64,000 bases of DNA from Pseudomonas oryzihabitans (GCF_014522265.1 NZ_CP017024.1:3012001-3076000), one strand, 5' to 3'. Shown: positions 1 through 10,451, numbered from the stretch's first letter. The notes: generated by a model from the letters alone, not told the origin. Numbers and translations: made by a program.

Positions 1-2
1 GC

Positions 3-650
3 GCCTATGCCGCCGTGATCGCGCTGGCGCTGCTGCTCTGCTGGTGGTTGCCCGGCGGTGCTCATGGGCTGCTGTTCATCAGTCTGGCCTGGTGGCTCTA
101 TGCGACCGTGCTGGTGCTTACCTATCCCGACAGCGCCCGGGCCTGGCAGGCTTCCTGGCGGCGTCTGCTGATCGGTCTGGTGGTGCTGGTTCCGGCCTGG
201 CAGGGGCTGATGCTGCTCAAGGCGGCACCGGGTGGCAATCTGCTGATTCTCGAAGTGATGATGCTGGTGTGGCTGGCCGACATCTTCGCCTATTTCTCCG
301 GGCGGGCCTTCGGCAAGCGCAAGCTGGCGCCGGCCGTGAGTCCGGGCAAAAGCTGGGAAGGCCTCTACGGCGGCCTGGCCGCCGCGCTGGTGGCGACCCT
401 GGTGCTCGGCCTGGTGCGTGGCTGGGGGCTGGGTGATCTCTTGCAGGCGCTCATCGGCGCCGCCTGCGTGGTGCTGATCTCCGTGGTCGGCGATCTCACC
501 GAGAGCATGTTCAAGCGCCAGGCCGGACTCAAGGACAGCAGTCAGCTGCTGCCCGGACACGGTGGCGTGCTGGATCGCATCGACAGCCTTACGGCTGCCG
601 TTCCGTTGTTTGCCCTGCTGCTCTGGTGGGCTGGCTGGGGTGTTCAGTGA
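3..650 (+). CDS. cdsA: Phosphatidate cytidylyltransferase (CDP-diglyceride synthase), 5' end outside window
   Basis: Integral inner-membrane enzyme that makes CDP-diacylglycerol from phosphatidic acid and CTP, the branch point for all membrane phospholipids. The frame is open from the first complete codon at base 3, so the start lies upstream of the window. About 215 of the usual ~270 residues are present. The visible part has several hydrophobic segments and ends with the family's C-terminal signature, GHGGVLDRIDSLTAAVPLF, just before the last membrane span. Its stop codon overlaps the GTG of ispC, an arrangement shared with other pseudomonads where cdsA precedes ispC and rseP. The call is secure from the signature and the gene order. 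Confidence 0.93.
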   Translation, partial: AYAAVIALALLLCWWLPGGAHGLLFISLAWWLYATVLVLTYPDSARAWQASWRRLLIGLVVLVPAWQGLMLLKAAPGGNLLILEVMMLVWLADIFAYFSGRAFGKRKLAPAVSPGKSWEGLYGGLAAALVATLVLGLVRGWGLGDLLQALIGAACVVLISVVGDLTESMFKRQAGLKDSSQLLPGHGGVLDRIDSLTAAVPLFALLLWWAGWGVQ

Positions 651-1827
651 GTCTCCAGCAGCTTTGCGTGCTGGGTGCGACCGGCTCCATCGGCGCCAGC
701 ACCCTGGATGTCGTGGCCCGGTATCCCGATCGCTATCGAATCTTCGCCCTCAGCGGACATCGTCGGCTGCAGGAGCTGGCTGACCTTTGCCGGCGTTTCC
801 AGCCGATCTATGCGGCCGTGCCTGACCAGGCCTCCGCCGAGCAGTTGGCTGGCCTGCTGCAGGATGTCGAGCAGCGCCCGAGATCCTCGTGGGGGAGGGT
901 GGCCTGGAGGCTATCGCGGCTCATCCGGAGGTCGATACCGTCATGGCGGCGATCGTCGGCGCAGCGGGTCTGAAGCCGACGTTGGCTGCGGTCAAGGCCG
1001 GCAAGCGCGTGCTGCTGGCCAACAAGGAAGCCCTGGTCATGAGCGGCGCGCTCTTCATCGAGGCGGTGCAGGCCAGTGGCGCGACCCTGCTGCCCATCGA
1101 CAGCGAGCACAATGCGATTTTCCAGTGCCTGGCCGATCCGGCGACGCCGGGGTTGGCTCGTAAGGGTGTGCGCCGAATCTTGCTCACGGCCTCGGGCGGT
1201 CCGTTCCGTGAGACACCGGCCGAAGAGCTGATCGGCGTGACACCGGACCAGGCCTGTGCCCATCCCAAGTGGTCGATGGGGCGCAAGATTTCGGTGGATT
1301 CGGCCACCCTGATGAACAAGGGGCTGGAGCTGATCGAGGCCTGCTGGCTGTTCGAGGCGATGCCGGAGCAGGTCGAGGTGGTTATCCATCCGCAGAGCGT
1401 GATCCATTCGCTGGTGGACTACGTGGATGGGTCAGTGCTGGCCCAGCTGGGCAATCCCGATATGCGCACGCCGATCGCCCATGCCCTGGCCTGGCCCGAG
1501 CGGATCGACTCCGGTGTTGCGGCGCTGGATCTGTTCGAGATCGGCCGCCTCGACTTCGAGCGGCCCGACGAAGAGCGCTTTCCCTGTCTGCGCCTGGCGC
1601 GAGAGGCGGCTCAGGCGGGCGGTTGCATGCCGGCGACGCTCAACGCGGCCAACGAGATCGCCGTCGAAGCCTTTCTCGAAGGGCGGCTGGGCTTCACCGA
1701 GATCCCCCTGCTGATCGAAGCGGTCCTCAAGGGTGTCGAGCCCGGTGCGGCCACTGATCTCGCTGCGGTCTTCGCGGCCGACAACACCGCTCGGCGGCTG
1801 GCTGGGGAGTGGCTGTCGAGACGCTGA
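647..1827 (+). pseudogene. ispC: 1-deoxy-D-xylulose 5-phosphate reductoisomerase, frame broken by a one-base loss near 877-880
   Basis: NADPH-dependent enzyme of the MEP isoprenoid pathway (DXP to MEP), also called dxr. GTG at 647 overlaps the cdsA stop and leads directly into the NADPH-binding motif LGATGSIGAST. The first frame runs to the C-run at 877-879. The rest ([19 protein letters not shown] onward, including [19 protein letters not shown] and the [15 protein letters not shown] signature) continues in another frame to the stop at 1827. Restoring one C in that run gives Arg-Pro-Glu-Ile-Leu-Val-Gly-Glu and a full-length protein of about 393 residues. No other lesion is visible. Pseudomonads have no alternative isoprenoid route that I know of, so I expect the living gene to be intact and the lesion to be a sequence error, but the sequence as given is broken. 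Confidence 0.9.
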
Positions 1828-1893
1828 TCCCGCGCCTCGACACCTGGCCTGCGAGTCCGCAGAATCTGCACACTGAGGTAGCGGAGGCAGCCA

Positions 1894-3246
1894 ATGTCCA
1901 TCCTTTATACGATACTGGGAACCCTGATCGCCCTGGGCGTGCTGGTGACCATCCACGAGTATGGCCATTTCTGGACGGCGCGCCGTTGCGGCGTCAAGGT
2001 CCTGCGTTTTTCCGTAGGTTTCGGCAAGCCGCTGTTGCGCTGGCACGACCGTCAAGGCACCGAATTCGTGGTGGCCGCGATCCCGCTGGGCGGTTACGTG
2101 AAGATGCTGGACGAGCGCGAAGCGCCGGTGGTGCCCGAAGAGCAGCATGCGGCCTTCAATCGCAAGACGGTCCGTCAGCGTATCGCCATCGTCGCCGCCG
2201 GACCGATCGCCAATTTCCTGCTCGCCATCCTGTTCTTCTGGCTGCTGGCCATGCTTGGCTCCCAGCAGCCGCGCCCGGTCGTGGGAGCGATCGCGCCCGA
2301 TACTCCGGCTGCCACTGCGGGCATTCCCGTCGGCGCAGAGTTGACCGCGGTCGATGATGCGGCGGTAGACAGCTGGTCGGCGGTCAATCTGCGGCTGGTC
2401 GATCGCCTGGGTGAAAGCGGTCCGCTGCGCCTGAGCTACCGGGTGCCGGGCACCACCGCCGAACAGAGCAGCGTCATCCAGCTCGATGCCTGGTTGCGTG
2501 GTGCGGAAGATCCCGATCCGATCCAGGCCCTGGGCCTGAAACCCTGGCGACCGCAGATTCCGGCGGTCTTCGCTGAGCTCGATCCGGCCGGCCCGGCGAA
2601 AGCGGCCGGCCTGCAGGCGGGAGACCGCCTGATCGCCCTGAACGATACTTCCATCGGTGACTGGCAACAGGCCGTGGACTGGGTACGGGCGCATCCCGGT
2701 CAGCAGGTCAGGCTGACCTATGAGCGCGAGGGCCAGCAACGGGACCTGACCCTGCGCCTGGGCGCGCGGCGCGTCGATTCCACCGAGAGCGGTTACCTCG
2801 GTGCGGGTGTGGCCCCGGTCAAGTGGCCAGCGGAAATGGTTCGCGAAATCAGCTATGGACCCGTGGCTGCCGTAGGCGAAGGTATCGGCCGAACCTGGCA
2901 GATGAGCGTGCTGACGCTGGTTTCCCTGAAGAAGATGCTCTTGGGAGAGCTGTCGGTAAAAAACTTGAGCGGGCCGATAACCATTGCTAAAGTGGCGGGC
3001 GCTTCAGCTCAGTCAGGCCTGGGGGATTTCCTCAATTTTCTGGCGTACCTGAGCATAAGCCTGGGGGTTCTGAATCTGTTGCCTATCCCTGTGCTCGACG
3101 GTGGTCATCTGGTCTTCTACTTCGTCGAGTGGATTCGCGGGCGGCCCTTGTCCGAGCGTGTACAGACATGGGGCATGCAGATCGGTATTAGCCTCGTCGT
3201 GGGTGTGATGCTGCTGGCCTTGGTCAATGACCTCGGTCGCCTCTGA
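1894..3246 (+). CDS. rseP: Site-2 protease RseP/MucP, inner-membrane zinc metalloprotease
   Basis: Intramembrane protease that makes the second cut in anti-sigma factor MucA/RseA, releasing the envelope-stress sigma factor (AlgU in Pseudomonas). The 450-residue length is normal for the family. The zinc-binding HEYGH sits at residues 21-25 in the first membrane helix. Two PDZ domains occupy roughly residues 115-310 of the periplasmic part. The third zinc ligand is the Asp in LLPIPVLDGGH near the C-terminus, followed by a last membrane span. It lies 66 bases after ispC and is followed by a strong intrinsic terminator before bamA. The synteny cdsA-ispC-rseP-bamA supports the call. Confidence 0.97.
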   Translation: MSILYTILGTLIALGVLVTIHEYGHFWTARRCGVKVLRFSVGFGKPLLRWHDRQGTEFVVAAIPLGGYVKMLDEREAPVVPEEQHAAFNRKTVRQRIAIVAAGPIANFLLAILFFWLLAMLGSQQPRPVVGAIAPDTPAATAGIPVGAELTAVDDAAVDSWSAVNLRLVDRLGESGPLRLSYRVPGTTAEQSSVIQLDAWLRGAEDPDPIQALGLKPWRPQIPAVFAELDPAGPAKAAGLQAGDRLIALNDTSIGDWQQAVDWVRAHPGQQVRLTYEREGQQRDLTLRLGARRVDSTESGYLGAGVAPVKWPAEMVREISYGPVAAVGEGIGRTWQMSVLTLVSLKKMLLGELSVKNLSGPITIAKVAGASAQSGLGDFLNFLAYLSISLGVLNLLPIPVLDGGHLVFYFVEWIRGRPLSERVQTWGMQIGISLVVGVMLLALVNDLGRL

Positions 3247-3262
3247 CACTCTGCTGATTGCC

Positions 3263-3296
3263 GAATCTGCCGCCCAGTGCGGCAGATTCTTTATTT
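3263..3296 (+). terminator. Intrinsic terminator between rseP and bamA
   Basis: GAATCTGCCGC (3263-3273) pairs perfectly with GCGGCAGATTC (3279-3289) across a five-base loop and is followed by TTTATTT. This is a textbook rho-independent terminator shape. It ends only 24 bases before the bamA ATG, leaving no obvious room for a separate promoter downstream of it. Confidence 0.85.
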
Positions 3297-3319
3297 GCCA
3301 GTTGGAATAAAAGGGACTC

Positions 3320-5722
3320 ATGAAACGCCTGCTGCTACCTGCGGTAATAGCCGCGCTGATGATCGGCGAGGTACACGCCGAGTCCTTCACCATCTCCGAT
3401 ATCCGCGTCAACGGACTGCAACGAGTATCGTCCGGCAGCGTCTTCGGTGCCCTGCCGCTCAACGTCGGCGAGTCCGTCGACGACAACAAGTTGGCCGAAG
3501 CCTCGCGCTCGCTCTTCCGTACCGGATTCTTCCAGGACATCCAGCTGGGTCGTGACGGTAACGTCCTGGTCGTGAACCTGGTCGAGCGTCCCTCCATTTC
3601 CAGCATCACCCTGGAAGGCAACAAGGCGATCTCCAGCGACGACCTGATGAAGGGTCTCAAGCAGGCCGGCCTCGCCGAAGGCGAGATCTTCCAGCGTGCG
3701 ACGCTGGAAGGCGTGCGCAATGAATTGCTGCGCCAGTACGTCGCCCAGGGCCGTTATTCGGCCAGCATCGACGCCGAAGTGGTGCCTCAGCCCCGTAATC
3801 GGGTGCAGCTGAAGATCACCATCAACGAGGGCGAGGTCGCGACCATCTCCCACGTCAACGTGGTGGGCAACACGGTCTTCCCCGAAGATGACCTCACCTC
3901 GCTGTTCGAGCTCAAGCCGAGCAACTGGTTGTCGTTCTTCCGTAACGATGACAAGTACTCCCGGGAAAAGTTGTCAGGTGACCTCGAGCGCCTGCGCTCC
4001 TATTACCTGGATCGTGGCTACATCAACATGGACATCACCTCGACCCAGGTGTCCATCACGCCCGACAAGAAGCACGTCTACATCACCGTCAACGTCAACG
4101 AAGGGCAGAAGTACACCGTTCGTGAAGTCAAGCTGTCCGGCGACCTCAAGGTGCCGGAGGAAGAGCTGCGCAAACTGATGCTGGTCCAGCCTGGCCAGGT
4201 CTTCTCGCGCAAGGTCATGACCAGCACCTCGGATCTGATCACCCGCCGATTGGGCAACGAAGGCTATACCTTCGCCAACGTCAATGGTCTGCCCGAGCCC
4301 CATGACGACGATCACAGCGTGTCCCTGACCTATGTGGTCGATCCGGGCAAGCGTGCCTACGTCAATCGCATTAACTTCCGCGGCAACACCAAGACCGAGG
4401 ACGAGGTGCTGCGTCGCGAGATGCGTCAGATGGAAGGCGGTTGGGCTTCCACCTATCTCATCGACCAGTCCAAGACCCGCCTCGAGCGCCTGGGCTACTT
4501 CAAGGAAGTCAAGGTCGAGACGCCCCAGGTACCGGGCACCGACGACATGGTCGACGTCAACTACAACGTCGAAGAGCAGCCGTCGGGCTCCATCACCGCC
4601 AGCATCGGCTTCGCTCAGAGCGCCGGTCTGATCCTCGGTGGTTCCATCAGCCAGAACAACTTCCTGGGCACCGGCAACCAGGTCAGCATCGGTCTGACCC
4701 GTTCCCAGTACCAGAGTCGCTACAACTTCAGCTTCACCGATCCCTACTTCACGCCGGACGGCGTCAGCCTGGGCTACAACATCTTCTATCGCAGCACCGA
4801 CTACAGCAAACTGTACGACAGTGACGTCTCCTACTACTCGATCAACAGCCTGGGTACCGGTGTCACCCTGGGCTATCCGATCAGCGAGACCTCGCGCCTG
4901 ACCTATGGTCTGAGCGTGCAGAACGACGAGATCAACCCCGGTACCTACAGTGCCGACGAGATCTACGATTTCGTCGAGCGCGAAGGGGACAACTTCACCA
5001 ACTTCAAGGCCAGCATCGGCTGGTCGAGCTCGACGCTGAACCGTGGCGTCCTGCCGACCCGTGGCGCCTCTCAGAGCATGACCGGCCAGATCACCATCCC
5101 GGGTAGCGACCTGAGCTTCTACAAGCTCGACTATCGCGGCCAGCTGTTCACTCCGCTGACCGACAATACGGCGCTGCGCTTCCACACCGAGCTGGGCTAT
5201 GGCGACAGCTATGGCAGTACCGACGGCCTGCCGTTCTATGAGAACTACTACGCGGGTGGCTTCAACTCGGTACGGGGCTTCGAGGACAGCAGCCTGGGTC
5301 CGCGGACTACACCGCCACGAATCAATCCAGCGACTGGTCAGACCAACTATGGGCCTCAGGGGCAGGGTTATCGTGACCGTGATAAGTCAGAGGCATTCGG
5401 TGGCAACGTCCTGATCACAGGCGGCGTGGAATACCTCTTCCCTCTGCCGTTCGTGAAGGATCAGAAATCGCTGCGTACCGTGTTGTTCTGGGACGTGGGT
5501 AATGTGTTCTCGACGGGCAACTGCTACAAGGCGGCTGATGGCGTCGGCGGTACATCGAATTGCGGAGATATCAGCCTCTCCAACATGGCCAGCTCCGTTG
5601 GCGTCGGCGTGACCTGGGTTACCGCCCTGGGCCCGCTGAGCTTCAGCCTGGGCGTCCCGGTCAAGAAGCCGACCAACTCCGATCCGCAGGTCTTCCAGTT
5701 CTCGCTGGGTCAGACGTTCTGA
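3320..5722 (+). CDS. bamA: Outer-membrane protein assembly factor BamA
   Basis: Central subunit of the BAM complex, which folds and inserts beta-barrel proteins into the outer membrane. The 800-residue protein starts with a Sec signal peptide ending in a VHA-type cleavage site near residue 22. Five POTRA repeats follow to about residue 420, then a C-terminal Omp85 beta-barrel. The barrel carries the conserved GGFNSVRGFEDSSLGPR loop motif (VRGF) and ends in aromatic Phe (QFSLGQTF), the usual BAM recognition signal. An AAGGGA ribosome site lies just before the ATG. It sits upstream of ompH and the lipid A genes, as in other gammaproteobacteria. Confidence 0.98.
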   Translation: MKRLLLPAVIAALMIGEVHAESFTISDIRVNGLQRVSSGSVFGALPLNVGESVDDNKLAEASRSLFRTGFFQDIQLGRDGNVLVVNLVERPSISSITLEGNKAISSDDLMKGLKQAGLAEGEIFQRATLEGVRNELLRQYVAQGRYSASIDAEVVPQPRNRVQLKITINEGEVATISHVNVVGNTVFPEDDLTSLFELKPSNWLSFFRNDDKYSREKLSGDLERLRSYYLDRGYINMDITSTQVSITPDKKHVYITVNVNEGQKYTVREVKLSGDLKVPEEELRKLMLVQPGQVFSRKVMTSTSDLITRRLGNEGYTFANVNGLPEPHDDDHSVSLTYVVDPGKRAYVNRINFRGNTKTEDEVLRREMRQMEGGWASTYLIDQSKTRLERLGYFKEVKVETPQVPGTDDMVDVNYNVEEQPSGSITASIGFAQSAGLILGGSISQNNFLGTGNQVSIGLTRSQYQSRYNFSFTDPYFTPDGVSLGYNIFYRSTDYSKLYDSDVSYYSINSLGTGVTLGYPISETSRLTYGLSVQNDEINPGTYSADEIYDFVEREGDNFTNFKASIGWSSSTLNRGVLPTRGASQSMTGQITIPGSDLSFYKLDYRGQLFTPLTDNTALRFHTELGYGDSYGSTDGLPFYENYYAGGFNSVRGFEDSSLGPRTTPPRINPATGQTNYGPQGQGYRDRDKSEAFGGNVLITGGVEYLFPLPFVKDQKSLRTVLFWDVGNVFSTGNCYKAADGVGGTSNCGDISLSNMASSVGVGVTWVTALGPLSFSLGVPVKKPTNSDPQVFQFSLGQTF

Positions 5723-5760
5723 CCCAGGCAACACCTTTGCGCTTTACGCAGGAGTCAACT

Positions 5761-6264
5761 GTGCACAAGTACACTCGTTACGCTCTGTTCGCTGCCGTTC
5801 TCGTTGCCGCTCCGGTCTTCGCCGATACCAAGATCGCTGTCCTGAACTACCAGATGGCCCTGCTGGAATCCGATGCCGCCAAGAAGTACGCGGTGGATTC
5901 CGAGAAGAAGTTCGGTCCCCAGCTGAACAAGCTCAAGGGTCTGGAAAGCTCCGCCAAGGACATTCAGGACAAGCTCAACAAGGGCGGTGACAAGCTGGCC
6001 CAGGCCGAGCGTAGCCGTCTGGAGAACGACTTCCGCCAGAAGGCCCGTGACTTCCAGTTCCAGTCCAAGGAACTCAACGACGCCAAGGCCGCCTCGGATC
6101 GCGACATGCTCAAGCTGCTCAAGCCGCGCCTGGACAAGGCCGTGGAAGAGGTGCTGAAGAAGGGTGACTACGATCTGGTGCTCGAACGTGGCGCCGTGGT
6201 TGACGTGAAGCCGCAATACGACATCACGCGCCAGGTCATCGAGCGCATGAACGCGGGTCGTTGA
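5761..6264 (+). CDS. ompH: OmpH/Skp family periplasmic chaperone
   Basis: Periplasmic trimeric chaperone (Skp family) that holds unfolded outer-membrane proteins on the way to BamA. GTG at 5761 is chosen because it follows an AGGAG site and opens a clean signal peptide ending at VFA before Asp-Thr. Longer in-frame extension upstream runs back into bamA and has no signal sequence. The mature part (about 145 residues) is rich in Lys, Glu, Asp and Ala and is predicted by eye to form the long helical coiled-coil tentacles of Skp between residues ~40 and 130. The stop overlaps the lpxD ATG. Confidence 0.94.
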   Translation: MHKYTRYALFAAVLVAAPVFADTKIAVLNYQMALLESDAAKKYAVDSEKKFGPQLNKLKGLESSAKDIQDKLNKGGDKLAQAERSRLENDFRQKARDFQFQSKELNDAKAASDRDMLKLLKPRLDKAVEEVLKKGDYDLVLERGAVVDVKPQYDITRQVIERMNAGR

Positions 6265-7337
6265 TGAGTCATAGCACCTTTACGCTGGGCGAACTGGCGC
6301 AGTGGCTGGAAAGCCGCCAGTTGACCGTGGAATTGCGCGGTTCGTCCGAGCGCCTGGTCACCGGTCTGGCTACCCTGCCCGAGGCCGGTCCCGACCAGTT
6401 GAGTTTTCTCGCCAATCCGCAGTACCGCCGTTACCTGGCCGATACCCAGGCCGGGGCCGTGCTGCTGACGGACAAGGACGCCGACGGCTATGCCGGCGAT
6501 GCCCTGATCCTGGCGAATCCCTATCTGGCCTACGCGCGGCTTTCCCACCTGTTCGATCGCAAACCGCGCAGCGCGGCCGGTATTCATCCGACTGCACTGG
6601 TCGCGGCGGATGCCCAGGTCGATCCGACCGCGGCCATTGGTCCCTATGTGGTGATCGAGGCGCAGGCATGCATCGGCGCAGGTGTCAGTCTCGGTGCTCA
6701 CTGCGTGGTGGGTGCGCGCAGCGTCATCGGCGCCGATAGCTGGCTGGCGCCGCGGGTCACGCTCTATCACGACGTAACCATCGGTGCGCGCGCCGTCGTG
6801 CAGTCCGGGGCCGTGATCGGCGCCGAGGGCTTCGGCTTCGCCAACGAGCGTGGCCAGTGGCAGAAGATCGCCCAGCTGGGTGGCGTGCTGATCGGCGACG
6901 ACGTCGAGATCGGTGCCAATACCACCATCGACCGCGGCGCCCTGGCGAACACGGTCATCAGCGATGGCGTCAAGCTCGACAACCAGATCATGATCGCGCA
7001 CAACGTCCAGGTCGGTGAGCACACCGCCATGGCCGCCTGCGTCGGCATCTCTGGCAGTACCAAGATCGGCAAACACTGCACCATCGCCGGCGGCGTGGGC
7101 ATGGTCGGTCATATCGAGGTGTGCGATCACGTGTTCGTTACCGGTATGACCATGGTGACCCGCTCGATTACCGAGCCTGGCGCCTATTCCTCCGGCACGG
7201 CCATGCAGCCGGCCGGTGAATGGAAGAAGAGCGCCGCGCGGATTCGTCACCTCGACGACATGGCCCGCCGTCTGCAACATCTGGAAAAAATCGTTGCTAC
7301 CGTGACCTCGCGGGATGACGCTGCTTCTGATGCTTGA
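6264..7337 (+). CDS. lpxD: UDP-3-O-(3-hydroxyacyl)glucosamine N-acyltransferase
   Basis: Third step of lipid A synthesis: transfers a 3-hydroxyacyl chain from acyl-ACP to the amino group of UDP-3-O-acylglucosamine in the cytoplasm. The protein has 357 residues. An N-terminal UDP-binding domain (to ~100) is followed by a left-handed beta-helix of hexapeptide repeats to ~310 and a helical tail. The active-site His lies in the [15 protein letters not shown] stretch. ATG 6264 overlaps the ompH stop (ATGA); an upstream TTG is less likely. It forms a run with fabZ, lpxA and lpxB. Confidence 0.97.
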   Translation: MSHSTFTLGELAQWLESRQLTVELRGSSERLVTGLATLPEAGPDQLSFLANPQYRRYLADTQAGAVLLTDKDADGYAGDALILANPYLAYARLSHLFDRKPRSAAGIHPTALVAADAQVDPTAAIGPYVVIEAQACIGAGVSLGAHCVVGARSVIGADSWLAPRVTLYHDVTIGARAVVQSGAVIGAEGFGFANERGQWQKIAQLGGVLIGDDVEIGANTTIDRGALANTVISDGVKLDNQIMIAHNVQVGEHTAMAACVGISGSTKIGKHCTIAGGVGMVGHIEVCDHVFVTGMTMVTRSITEPGAYSSGTAMQPAGEWKKSAARIRHLDDMARRLQHLEKIVATVTSRDDAASDA

Positions 7338-7382
7338 TTCTGCATCGGATGTTCCCCCTTTCTTAACAGGCCTTCCCCGACC

Positions 7383-7823
7383 ATGATGGACATCAACGAG
7401 ATCCGTGAATATCTCCCGCATCGCTATCCCTTTCTGTTGGTGGATCGCGTGCTGGAGCTGGATATCGAAGCCAAGCGCATTCGCGCCTACAAGAACGTCA
7501 GCATCAACGAGCCGTTCTTCACCGGCCATTTTCCCCAGCACCCGATCATGCCGGGCGTGCTGATCGTCGAGGCCATGGCGCAGGCCGCTGGCGTGCTCGG
7601 CTTTAAGATGATGAATTCCTCGCCGGCCGATGGCACCCTGTACTACTTCGTCGGATCGGATAAGCTGCGTTTTCGCCAGCCGGTGACGCCGGGTGATCAG
7701 CTGATGCTCGACGCTCGCTTCATCAGCACCAAGCGCGGTATCTGGAAGTTCGAATGCCACGCCAGTGTGGACGACAAGCCGGTCTGCTCGGCTGAAATCA
7801 TCTGTGCGGAACGCAAGCTATGA
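7383..7823 (+). CDS. fabZ: 3-hydroxyacyl-ACP dehydratase FabZ
   Basis: Removes water from 3-hydroxyacyl-ACP in fatty-acid elongation, and competes with LpxA and LpxD for 3-hydroxyacyl-ACP. The 146 residues form a single hot-dog fold. The catalytic pair is His49 in [12 protein letters not shown] and Glu63 in [10 protein letters not shown] codons occur at both 7383 and 7386; either could be the start. The stop overlaps the lpxA ATG by four bases, so the two are probably translated together. Confidence 0.97.
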   Translation: MMDINEIREYLPHRYPFLLVDRVLELDIEAKRIRAYKNVSINEPFFTGHFPQHPIMPGVLIVEAMAQAAGVLGFKMMNSSPADGTLYYFVGSDKLRFRQPVTPGDQLMLDARFISTKRGIWKFECHASVDDKPVCSAEIICAERKL

Positions 7824-8596
7824 CGTTGATTGACCCCAGGGCTATCGTCGACCCCAAGGCACGGCTCGCTGCCGATGTCCAGGTCGGCCCCTGGTCGATC
7901 ATCGGGCCCGATGTCGAGCTTGGCGAGGGGACCGTCGTCGGTCCTCACGTCATCCTCAAGGGGCCGACCGTGATCGGGCGTCACAATCGTATCTTCCAGT
8001 TCTCGTCCATCGGTGAGGACACCCCTGACCTCAAGTATCAGGGCGAACCGACCCGGCTGCGGATCGGCGATCACAATACCATCCGTGAAGGGGTCACCAT
8101 CCATCGCGGTACCGTGCAGGATCGGGAAGAGACGACTATTGGCGATCACAATCTGCTGATGGCCTATGTGCACATCGGGCATGACAGCGTGATTGGCAAT
8201 CACTGCATCCTGGTCAACAACACGGCCCTTGCCGGGCACGTGCATGTCGATGACTGGGCGATCCTGTCCGGCTATACCCTGGTGCATCAGTTCTGCCGCA
8301 TCGGCGCCCACAGCTTTTCCGGCATGGGCACGGCCATTGGCAAGGATGTACCGGCCTATGTCACGGTGTTCGGCAATCCGGCGGAAGCCCGCAGCATGAA
8401 CTTCGAAGGCATGCGGCGGCGGGGTTTCTCGGCCGAAGCCATCAAGGAATTGCGCCGCGCCTACAAGGTGGTCTACCGCCAGGGCCTGACCGTCGATGAC
8501 GCCCTGCGCGAGCTGGAGCCGGTGGCTCAGCAGTTTCCCGAGGTGGCGGTGTTCCGCGATTCCATTCTGAGTGCGACGCGTGGCATCACCCGCTGA
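7820..8596 (+). CDS. lpxA: UDP-N-acetylglucosamine O-acyltransferase LpxA
   Basis: First enzyme of lipid A synthesis; moves a 3-hydroxyacyl chain from ACP to the 3-OH of UDP-GlcNAc. The 258 residues are of family length, with a beta-helix of hexapeptide repeats (to ~190) and a helical C-terminal domain. The catalytic His lies in [16 protein letters not shown] near residue 120. Its start overlaps the fabZ stop (ATGA type) and its end overlaps the start of lpxB, consistent with one lpxD-fabZ-lpxA-lpxB transcription unit. Confidence 0.97.
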   Translation: MTLIDPRAIVDPKARLAADVQVGPWSIIGPDVELGEGTVVGPHVILKGPTVIGRHNRIFQFSSIGEDTPDLKYQGEPTRLRIGDHNTIREGVTIHRGTVQDREETTIGDHNLLMAYVHIGHDSVIGNHCILVNNTALAGHVHVDDWAILSGYTLVHQFCRIGAHSFSGMGTAIGKDVPAYVTVFGNPAEARSMNFEGMRRRGFSAEAIKELRRAYKVVYRQGLTVDDALRELEPVAQQFPEVAVFRDSILSATRGITR

Positions 8597-9740
8597 GTTC
8601 GCCCAGCGCCCGCTGCGCGTGGCGCTGGTGGCCGGGGAGGCGTCGGGTGATCTGCTGGGCGCCGGCCTGATGCAGGCGTTGCGCGAGCAGCACCCGAATA
8701 TCTCCTTCATGGGGGTGGGCGGTCCGCGGATGGAAGCCGAGGGCCTGGTGTCCGAATTTCCCATGGAACGCCTGGCGGTCATGGGGCTGGTCGAGGTGCT
8801 CGGCCGCCTGCGCGAACTCCTGGGGCGGCGCAAGGCGCTGATCGCTCAGTTGCTCGACGCCCGTCCCGATGTCTTCATCGGTATCGACGCCCCGGATTTC
8901 GTCCTCGAGATCGAAGCCCAGCTGCATCGCGCGGGCATTCCCGCCGTGCATTACGTCAGCCCCTCGGTCTGGGCCTGGCGGCAGAAGCGCGTATTGAAGA
9001 TCCGCGATGGCTGCGACCTGATGCTGACCCTGTTCCCCTTCGAGGCGCGCTTCTACGAAGAACAGCAGGTGCCGGTGCGCTTCGTCGGCCATCCGCTGGC
9101 CGATACCATTCCCTTGGACAGCGACCGGCTGGCGGCCCGGCAGGCCCTGGGGCTGCCGCAAGACGGTCAGGTCGTCGCCCTGCTGCCCGGCAGTCGCGGT
9201 GGCGAAGTAGGGCGCCTCGGTGCGCTGTTTCTCGACGCCGCCGCTCAGTTGCTGGCCGTACGTCCTAACGTGCGCTTCGTGTTGCCCTGTGCCAATGCCG
9301 CGCGGCGGGCGCAGGTGGAGCAGTTGCTGGAAGGGCGGCCGCCTTTGCCGCTGCTGCTAACCGATGGCCGTTCCCATGAGGTGCTGGCCGCCTGCGACGG
9401 CGTGCTGATCGCCTCGGGCACAGCCACCCTGGAGACACTATTGTTCAAGCGACCCATGGTGGTCGCCTATCGAGTGGCGCCCCTGACCTATCTGATTCTC
9501 AAGCAGCTGGTGAAGAGTCCCTACATTTCGCTGCCGAACCTGCTGGCCGGGCGCAAGCTGGTGCCCGAGCTGATCCAGCACGAGGCGACGCCGGAACGGC
9601 TGGTGGCCGAGCTCCTGCCGTTGCTGGAACAGCCACAGCAGCAGACCGATAGCTTCGCGGCCATCCATCACAGCCTGAGGCGCGATGCCTCGGTAGAGGC
9701 GGCCGCTGCCGTGCTGGATCTCCTGCGGTCGCGCAGCTGA
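8571..9740 (+). CDS. lpxB: Lipid A disaccharide synthase LpxB
   Basis: GT19 glycosyltransferase joining UDP-2,3-diacylglucosamine and lipid X into the lipid A disaccharide at the inner face of the membrane. Family motifs seen are [17 protein letters not shown] at the N-terminus, [11 protein letters not shown], and [10 protein letters not shown]. The start is uncertain. GTG 8571 gives 389 residues and GTG 8580 gives 386. Both overlap the end of lpxA and neither has a strong ribosome site. The stop codon overlaps the rnhB ATG. Confidence 0.95.
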   Translation: MRRVASPAEFAQRPLRVALVAGEASGDLLGAGLMQALREQHPNISFMGVGGPRMEAEGLVSEFPMERLAVMGLVEVLGRLRELLGRRKALIAQLLDARPDVFIGIDAPDFVLEIEAQLHRAGIPAVHYVSPSVWAWRQKRVLKIRDGCDLMLTLFPFEARFYEEQQVPVRFVGHPLADTIPLDSDRLAARQALGLPQDGQVVALLPGSRGGEVGRLGALFLDAAAQLLAVRPNVRFVLPCANAARRAQVEQLLEGRPPLPLLLTDGRSHEVLAACDGVLIASGTATLETLLFKRPMVVAYRVAPLTYLILKQLVKSPYISLPNLLAGRKLVPELIQHEATPERLVAELLPLLEQPQQQTDSFAAIHHSLRRDASVEAAAAVLDLLRSRS

Positions 9741-10375
9741 TGCAGCTGGGTCTGGACTTCAACCTGGTCGAGGCACTGGTCGCCGGGGTGGATGAAGTCG
9801 GCCGCGGTCCGCTGTGCGGCGCCGTGGTCACGGCCGCGGTGATCCTCGATCCGGGCAAGCCCATTCTTGGGCTGAACGATTCGAAGAAGCTGTCGCTGGC
9901 GCGCCGCGAAGCCCTGTTCGACGAGATCCAGGAAAAGGCCCTGGCCTGGTGCGTGGCCCGTGCCGAGGTCGCCGAGATCGACCAGTTGAACATCCTGCAC
10001 GCTACCATGCTGGCCATGCAGCGCGCGGTGGAAGGCCTGCAGGTGCAGCCGCGGCTGGCCCTGATCGATGGCAATCGCTGTCCCAAGCTGGCGGTGCCCA
10101 GTTCGCCGGTGGTGAAGGGCGACAGCCAGGTCCCGGCGATCGCTGCGGCCTCCATCCTGGCCAAGGTGAGTCGCGATCGCGAGATGCAGGTGCTGGACGC
10201 CCTCTATCCGGGCTATGGCCTGGCCGGGCACAAGGGCTATCCCACCGCCGAGCACCTGGATGCGCTCAGGCGCCTGGGGCCCACGCCCATCCACCGGCGT
10301 TCCTTCGCGCCGGTGCGTGACGCCTGGCACGCCCTCGAGACCCAGGCCTCCACCCAGATCATCGCGACCTACTGA
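9740..10375 (+). CDS. rnhB: Ribonuclease HII
   Basis: Cuts RNA in RNA-DNA hybrids and removes single ribonucleotides from DNA. The 211-residue protein carries the type 2 RNase H signature [12 protein letters not shown] with metal ligands Asp18 and Glu19, and further conserved acidic residues in LIDGN and [15 protein letters not shown] 9740 overlaps the lpxB stop (TGATG), a translational-coupling arrangement. The lpxB-rnhB-dnaE order is conserved in gammaproteobacteria. Confidence 0.97.
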   Translation: MQLGLDFNLVEALVAGVDEVGRGPLCGAVVTAAVILDPGKPILGLNDSKKLSLARREALFDEIQEKALAWCVARAEVAEIDQLNILHATMLAMQRAVEGLQVQPRLALIDGNRCPKLAVPSSPVVKGDSQVPAIAAASILAKVSRDREMQVLDALYPGYGLAGHKGYPTAEHLDALRRLGPTPIHRRSFAPVRDAWHALETQASTQIIATY

Positions 10376-10451
10376 CGGCCGTCGCGGCGGTCTGACCCCG
10401 GGTCGACAATCCAGTACAATCTCGCGCCTCATGCATCAAGGGGTCTCTGCC

